Assembly (NCBI RefSeq): GCF_000568815.1
Contig: NZ_CP007201.1
Span: 1,240,001-1,304,000, forward strand
DNA length: 64,000 nt
DNA from: Sulfurospirillum multivorans DSM 12446
GTDB lineage: Bacteria > Campylobacterota > Campylobacteria > Campylobacterales > Sulfurospirillaceae
Direction: 5' to 3'
This document shows, in pieces, positions 59,076-64,000 of the stretch. Position 1 is the first letter of the stretch. Every line of letters starts with the position of its first letter. The translations under genes were made by a program, and so were the position numbers. The notes beneath the pieces are model-generated. The model saw only the letters and a program-made list of their open reading frames with translations, did no database searches and was not told the DNA's origin.

Positions 59076-62030
59076 ATGGACTTACATAAAAAGTTAAGCC
59101 TTTTCCATTATTTTCACATCATAGCCTTAATTCTTTTCTTAACCTTTGCAAGTATTTTCTTTGCATTAAACTTCTACAACGCCAAAATAAAATTTGAAAC
59201 AGAGTCACATCGACTTCAAAAAGAGTATAGCGACGCCAAAAAAAAGATGCTGATCATGGAAGTGGATCGGTTTGTTGCACATATCGAAGAAAAGCGCCAA
59301 GAAGCCTATGCGCAGGCACAAGAGTTGGTGAAAGCACGCGTTTACGAAGCCTATGAAATCGCCACTAAAATCTACCAAGCCTACCATAAAACACACAGTG
59401 ATGCTCAAATTGCGGCGATGATCGTTGATACATTGAGACTATTACGCTATGAAAACAATTAAGGTTACTACTTTATCACGCACCTTGATGGCACCGAGAT
59501 TCTTTTTGCAGATCGCCCTGAACTGGAAGGGCAAAATATGCTTAAAATGGCGAACAGTGAAGGACAGTATGTTGTTAAGGGAATGCTTGATGTGATCCAA
59601 TCGATCAAAGAGGGATTCTATGATTACACATGGAGCAAACCACTTGAAAGCAAAGATACCTTTAAAAAAGTCGCGTATGTTAAACGCTTTGAACCTTTGG
59701 ACTGGATGATTGGTACGGGATTTTACCTTGATGATATGGAAAGCAAAGTTCAAGAGAAGATTTTAAACGCTGAGAAGCATCTTTTGGCTGAGAAGCAGAG
59801 TGGTAATTATCTTTTCATTGGAACGTGGGATGGCATTTCACTCACCTATCCTGCTAAAAATAAAAACATGTACGCTTTGCAAGATAGCAATGGTAAATTT
59901 ATTGTTCAAGAGTTGATTGAGAAGGCAAAAAAGGGTGGCGGTTTTGTGGAGTATATGATGCCTCCATTTAAGGGGCAGAAATCACTTTCAAAGATGAGCT
60001 ATGTGGAATCGATTGATGATTGGAAATGGTATGTGGGTGCGGGAATTTACGTTGATGATCTCAACCATGAGCTCTACGAATTAAAAATGACCATTGACGA
60101 AGAGTTAAAGCGAACGCTCTATTCGATTCTTTTTTGGATGCTTATTTTTAGCGTTATTGTGGGCGGGTTTTATCTTATTATTAGCCGTAAGATTCGGAAA
60201 GATTTTGATCTTTTTATCACTTTTTTTGACTCCTTGGTCAATAAAGACCAACTCATCGACACGTCAAAAGTCAAATTTAAAGAGTTTGAAGAGCTTGCCA
60301 ACCATGCCAATATCATGCTGAAAGCCAAAATTTTTAGCAACAAACATTTAGAGCAGTATAAAAAAATCGTCTCAAGTTCGGATGATTTTTTAGCCTTGAT
60401 CGACCGCAACTACACCTATTTGGCGATCAGTGAAGCGTATCAAAAGTTTTTCAATAAACGTAAAGAGGAGATTCTTGGGCACAGTATGCCTGAGCTTTAT
60501 GGGGCGCAGTATTTTGTTGAAAATTTAAAACATCTCAGCGATCGTGTGCTCTCAGGTGAGACGTTTGAGCATGAATTTTGGGCACTTGCTTCCTTTGGTA
60601 AGCGCTTTTTACATACCAAATACTTTCCGTATTATGAAAACGAAGATGACGCGCTCCCGATGGCGTATGTGGTGTCAGCACGCGACAATACCGAGAAGAA
60701 GGCGAATGAAGAGCGTTTGCTGGCATCCGAAAAAGAGCTGGAATTTTTAGCCCACAATGATGCTCTCACAGGACTTCCCAATCGTTTGCTTTTAACGGAT
60801 CGTATCGCGCATGCGATTGAGAACAGTAAGCGTCAAGGAGGAATGATCGCTGTCTGTTTCCTTGATCTGGATAATTTTAAAAAAATTAATGACAGCTACG
60901 GTCACTCCTATGGCGATGAGATTCTCAAACAGCTCGCTCTGAGACTCCAAGGAAGAATTCGCCATTGTGACACACTCTCTCGCATTGGCGGCGATGAGTT
61001 CATTTTACTGGTGGAAAACATCAAAGAGAAACATGAGATTGAAATTATCATTTCGAAAATCCAAGCCATTTTTGAAGAGCCGTTTATCAATAAAGCGCAA
61101 AAATTCTTTCTCTCTGCCAGCATTGGAGTGAGTGTCTATCCCGATCACGGTACCGATGGAGAACTGCTGATTAAAAATGCAGATACGGCGATGTATAAGG
61201 CCAAAGAGGCAGGTAAAAACACCTATACATTTTACACACTCGATATGACAATAGCCTCGTATGAGCGCATCGGTATGGAAAATGCCCTCAGAGAGGCGAT
61301 TAAAGAGAAGCAATTTGTGGTCTATTATCAGCCTCAAGTCGATCTTAAAACAGGAAAACTCATAGGTCTTGAGGCCCTTTTGAGATGGAACCATCCTCTT
61401 GAGGGCATCTTGCCTCCTGGCAGGTTTATCGCATTTTCAGAAGAGACGCATTTGATCGTTGAAATCGGCGCATGGATACTCAAACAGACCTGCATTGATC
61501 TGGTTTCATTGCATCATGAAGGACTCTTTAGTGGTACGATTTCGGTCAACATCTCAGGTGTTCAGATCGAATTTAGTGACTTTCTAACCACCCTCAAAGA
61601 GACGATTGCGGAGACCAAAGTAGATCCTTCGATGCTGGAGATTGAAGTGACTGAATCGTTCATCATGCACGATCCTGAGCGCTGGATTGTCCTTTTAAAA
61701 GAGATGCAACATTTAGGCATGAGCATTGCCATCGATGATTTTGGTACCGGTTACTCCTCGCTCAGTTATTTGCGCAAACTGCCGATTAACAAACTGAAAA
61801 TCGATATGTCCTTTGTCAAAGACATCCCCAAACTTGAAGACGCATGTGCCATTGTCAATTCCATTATTAACTTAGCTCAAAATATGAAAATCACCACGTT
61901 GGCAGAAGGAATTGAGCACAAAGACCAAGAAGAGTACCTTGCAGAACACGGATGTGAACAAGGTCAGGGGTATTTATACGCAAAGCCGATGAGTCTAAAA
62001 AACCTTAAAACATGGATGCAAAAAAATTAA
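59076..62030 (+). pseudogene. Cache-PAS-GGDEF-EAL signalling protein interrupted by TAA
   Basis: One frame of 985 codons is broken by a single TAA at 59460-59462. Before it: a transmembrane helix (about 11-32) and the first part of a Cache domain, ending TLRLLRYENN. Directly after it, in the same frame, the Cache domain continues (GYYFITHLDGTEILFAD), followed by a second Cache, a transmembrane helix, PAS, GGDEF (RIGGDEFILLV) and EAL (GLEALLRWNHP). The change looks like a Glu or Lys codon turned to stop. The 59538 ATG with GGAAGGG upstream could restart translation of a truncated protein. Sequencing error or readthrough are alternatives. Confidence 0.8.
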
Positions 62031-62305
62031 TGCTGATCGTTATTCTGTGGGCTACAGGGCTTAAAAAACTCACAAATATCTACTTCTAAAACCGTTGCAA
62101 TTTTATAAAGATGCTCAATGTTGTAATGCTTTCTTTCCAATCCTGCTTCAATTTTTGCAATGGTACTTACCGATTTGTGTCCAATTGTGAGCGCTAAATC
62201 CAGTTGTGTGATTTTTTTTAGCTTTCGTATACGCTGGACATTGTATGCTATACGTCGGTAAAAAGCTTCAATTTCTGATTTAGAAAACTCTTTGTACAGT
62301 AACAT
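62027..62305 (-). CDS. XRE-family transcriptional regulator
   Basis: The 92-residue protein has an N-terminal helix-turn-helix of Cro/CI type (ITQLDLALTIGHKSVSTIAKIE, cited as about residues 36-57) and a short tail (LEVDICEFFKPC). Two identical palindromes lie between it and the divergent diguanylate cyclase gene and are its likely operators. It converges with and overlaps the end of the broken GGDEF-EAL gene by 4 bp. Confidence 0.8.
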   Translation of the reverse strand: MLLYKEFSKSEIEAFYRRIAYNVQRIRKLKKITQLDLALTIGHKSVSTIAKIEAGLERKHYNIEHLYKIATVLEVDICEFFKPCSPQNNDQH

Positions 62306-62309
62306 ATAT

Positions 62310-62376
62310 TTCCCTATAGTGAAGTATGGTTTAAGTTTATACTGGTTAGAATCATTTTAAAATTCCCTATAGTGAA
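62310..62376. promoter_or_regulatory. Two identical palindromic operators, XRE/diguanylate cyclase intergenic region
   Basis: TTCCCTATAGTGAA occurs at 62310-62323 and again, identical, at 62363-62376, 53 bp apart (about five helical turns). Each is a near-perfect palindrome (TTC-x-CTATAG-x-GAA). The first is 5 bp from the XRE start, the second 33 bp from the cyclase start. Confidence 0.65.
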
Positions 62377-62408
62377 CATTCTAAAAATAAAACTCCTGGC
62401 AAAATGTA

Positions 62409-63014
62409 ATGATGGATCAAGAGACACTTTATAAGCTTGTTATTGTAGTATTGATTATTGGCATACTTCTATTACTTTATTACTATCAAAAACGTTTATG
62501 TGAATTAAAGTTACATAACGGTCAGCTAGAGTTGCTAAGTCAGTATGATGATTTGACGCAAATCTATAACAGACGTTATTTCCTCGAAATAGTGCAGTAT
62601 CATTTTACAAAAATGTATCATCAAAAACCTTCTGCCATTATGATGATTGATATTGACCATTTTAAACAGATTAATGATACACATGGTCATATTTTAGGCG
62701 ATGATGTTTTGCAATACGTTGTTAAATTAATCAGTGAACACTTGCGTGAAAGCGATATTTTTGCACGTTATGGTGGCGACGAGTTTATCGTATTTTTTCC
62801 TGCTATTTCACAAAAAGATATTTACAATATTGCACTCAGAATTCAATCAAAACTTTTTGAAGATTCCTCGTATGCATCTCCAGTAACGCTAAGCATAGGA
62901 ATATGCCTTTTTAGCACCTCTTTAGCACTTCAAAATGTTATTGAATATGCGGATAATGCTCTTTATTCAGCCAAGAGTAAAGGACGCAACCGAATCGAAT
63001 TTTATCCATCTTGA
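62409..63014 (+). CDS. Membrane-anchored diguanylate cyclase
   Basis: The 201-residue protein has one N-terminal helix (LYKLVIVVLIIGILLLLYY) and a GGDEF domain with IDIDHFKQINDTHGH and the active site RYGGDEFIVFF. It makes cyclic di-GMP. No sensory domain is present, so control is probably transcriptional through the divergent XRE gene. A two-codon ATGATG start is present and the ribosome-binding site is weak, so the exact first codon is uncertain. Confidence 0.85.
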   Translation: MMDQETLYKLVIVVLIIGILLLLYYYQKRLCELKLHNGQLELLSQYDDLTQIYNRRYFLEIVQYHFTKMYHQKPSAIMMIDIDHFKQINDTHGHILGDDVLQYVVKLISEHLRESDIFARYGGDEFIVFFPAISQKDIYNIALRIQSKLFEDSSYASPVTLSIGICLFSTSLALQNVIEYADNALYSAKSKGRNRIEFYPS

Positions 63015-63052
63015 AAAAACCTGTAAATCAGAGTACAATTGTCCTTAATAGT

Positions 63053-63150
63053 TCGTGCTAGGAGGGCTGGTAAACCAGCTGAGATAAAGAATGGTGATTC
63101 TTTGATCCTTGTGACCTGATCTGGGTAATGCCAGCGTAGGAAAGCTCAAT
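63053..63150 (+). promoter_or_regulatory. TPP riboswitch (THI element)
   Basis: Conserved elements are CTGAGA (63079-63084), a P3-type stem AAAGAAT-GGTG-ATTCTTT, ACCTGATCTGG and GGGTAATGCCAGCGTAGGAA, in the usual order. Downstream AGCCCTCC (about 63177-63184) can pair with GGAGGGCT at 63061-63068, a possible alternative fold linking TPP binding to thiD expression. Thiamine diphosphate should lower expression. Confidence 0.92.
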
Positions 63151-63257
63151 CAAACCAACACACATCCTCCTTTTTAAGCCCTCCCACGACCTTCATTATC
63201 TTTACATGTAAAGCTTACATGTAAACGCAATTCAACTCAATTTTACGAGGAAAACGT

Positions 63258-64000
63258 ATGAAACATTGTTTAACCATAGCAGGATCTGATAGCTGTGGCG
63301 GAGCGGGCATCCAAGCTGATCTAAAAGCCTTTAGTGCTAATGGAACCTATGGCATGAGCGTTATTACCGCGATTACAGCGCAAAATACCCAAGGCGTTTT
63401 TGACGTACAAGACATTAATCCTTCCGTGATACAACATCAAATCGAAGCGATTTTTGATGACATTCGCGTGGACGCTATTAAAATCGGTATGGTTTCGCGT
63501 CCTGAGACGATTGAAATCATCGCTGCAACGCTTAAAAAATACCCTTTACCACCTCTTGTCATCGACCCTGTGATGATCTCCAAAAGTGGGTATGACCTGT
63601 TGCAACCCGAAGCCAAAAAGGCACTCATCGAAATGCTTTTACCGATGGCAACGCTCATTACGCCCAATCTTCCGGAAGCTGAAGTGATCGTAGGCTATAA
63701 AATTGATACGATTGAATTGATGCAAAAAGCAGCGCTTGATCTGCATAAACTGGGGTGCAAATACGTACTGGTTAAAGGCGGGCATCTGGAAAATGATGCG
63801 ACCGATGTGCTGTACGATGGCGCACAGTTTCACCTTTTGCACTCCAAACGACTAGAGACGATAAACACGCATGGAACGGGCTGTACGCTCTCTTCCGCCA
63901 TTGCTGCCAACCTTGCTAAAGGGTTACATGTAAAGGCGGCAGTTGAGGAAGCCAAAGCGTATATCACCGAAGCGATTACACATGGATTTAAATTGGGGCA
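63258..64000 (+). CDS. thiD: Hydroxymethylpyrimidine/phosphomethylpyrimidine kinase ThiD (partial)
   Basis: The start of ThiD: MKHCLTIAGSDSCGGAGIQA, then VIDPVMISKSGYDLL, ITPNLPEAEVI and HGTGCTLSSAIAANLAKG (anion hole and catalytic Cys). It phosphorylates HMP in thiamine synthesis. The reading frame is open for about 247 codons and runs off the right edge, close to full length (about 265). It lies behind a TPP riboswitch and two TTACATGTAA sites; a third is in the gene. ATG follows CGAGGAAAACGT. Confidence 0.92.
   Translation, partial: MKHCLTIAGSDSCGGAGIQADLKAFSANGTYGMSVITAITAQNTQGVFDVQDINPSVIQHQIEAIFDDIRVDAIKIGMVSRPETIEIIAATLKKYPLPPLVIDPVMISKSGYDLLQPEAKKALIEMLLPMATLITPNLPEAEVIVGYKIDTIELMQKAALDLHKLGCKYVLVKGGHLENDATDVLYDGAQFHLLHSKRLETINTHGTGCTLSSAIAANLAKGLHVKAAVEEAKAYITEAITHGFKLG

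Overview
The window reads as chromosomal DNA of a Campylobacterota (epsilonproteobacterial) organism, most likely Sulfurospirillum or a close relative. The evidence is AT-rich sequence with short gene gaps, a Campylobacter-type TorA/monohaem cytochrome c pair, AHQWRQP-type sensor kinases, a LutC/LutBA lactate pathway, a Mo-nitrogenase operon, a group 4 [NiFe]-hydrogenase, and a degenerate FrdB-like/HdrB-like pair. No tRNA, rRNA, CRISPR array or intact insertion sequence was seen.

Layout: 1-66 is the start of a membrane or chemoreceptor-like protein. 320-7515 is a respiratory module on the minus strand: TorA, its cytochrome c, and a kinase / periplasmic binding protein / response regulator set. 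A tandem ATGG repeat with an 11-bp period lies upstream of both transcription units. 7873-9426 holds RidA, a GNAT acetyltransferase and a small membrane protein. 9604-13949 is nifH-X-nifD-nifK behind a candidate sigma-54 promoter; X is a 119-residue protein I do not recognise. 13988-16481 is a two-component system flanked by secreted Gly-rich proteins. 16630-24999 carries a GNAT-nitrilase fusion, an RNase H and an envelope-stress set (two sll1863-type coiled coils, an lmo0937-type membrane peptide, a BON protein, a PA2778/PA2779-type pair), then a regulator with a FIST-domain kinase. 25311-31015 has a Ca2+/Na+ antiporter and a seven-gene operon for a group 4 hydrogenase with no membrane arm but with a GltD-like NAD(P)H oxidoreductase.

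31178-37578 is partly accessory: an HD protein, a NYN/LOTUS protein, an MFS exporter, a large NACHT ATPase with pentapeptide-like repeats (probable defence protein) and BrnT/BrnA. 37813-41643 is lactate utilisation plus an aminotransferase. 41742-47877 is a second accessory block: HlyD-ABC exporter, VapBC, an unknown 344-residue protein, a Thg1-like nucleotidyltransferase coupled to a 48-residue acidic protein, and an XRE regulator. 48024-53308 returns to nitrogen fixation: an aldo/keto reductase, a fumarate-reductase-type flavoprotein and nifT behind a good sigma-54 promoter, then nifA and a SIR2-like gene. The rest holds a superoxide-reductase-like protein, the FrdB/HdrB-like pair, thiL, truD, RNase P RNA, a cation/proton antiporter, a Cache-PAS-GGDEF-EAL sensor broken by an in-frame TAA, an XRE regulator and diguanylate cyclase sharing two identical palindromic operators, and a TPP riboswitch upstream of thiD, which runs off the right edge.

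The strongest genome-scale signal is the palindrome TTACATGTAA: 28 exact copies by eye, about half of them in coding DNA, and none inside the two accessory blocks. The best gene-level candidates for something undescribed are the Thg1-like/acidic-peptide pair, the membrane-arm-less hydrogenase operon, the protein between nifH and nifD, the NifA without a DNA-binding domain, and the cofactor-stripped FrdB/HdrB-like pair.
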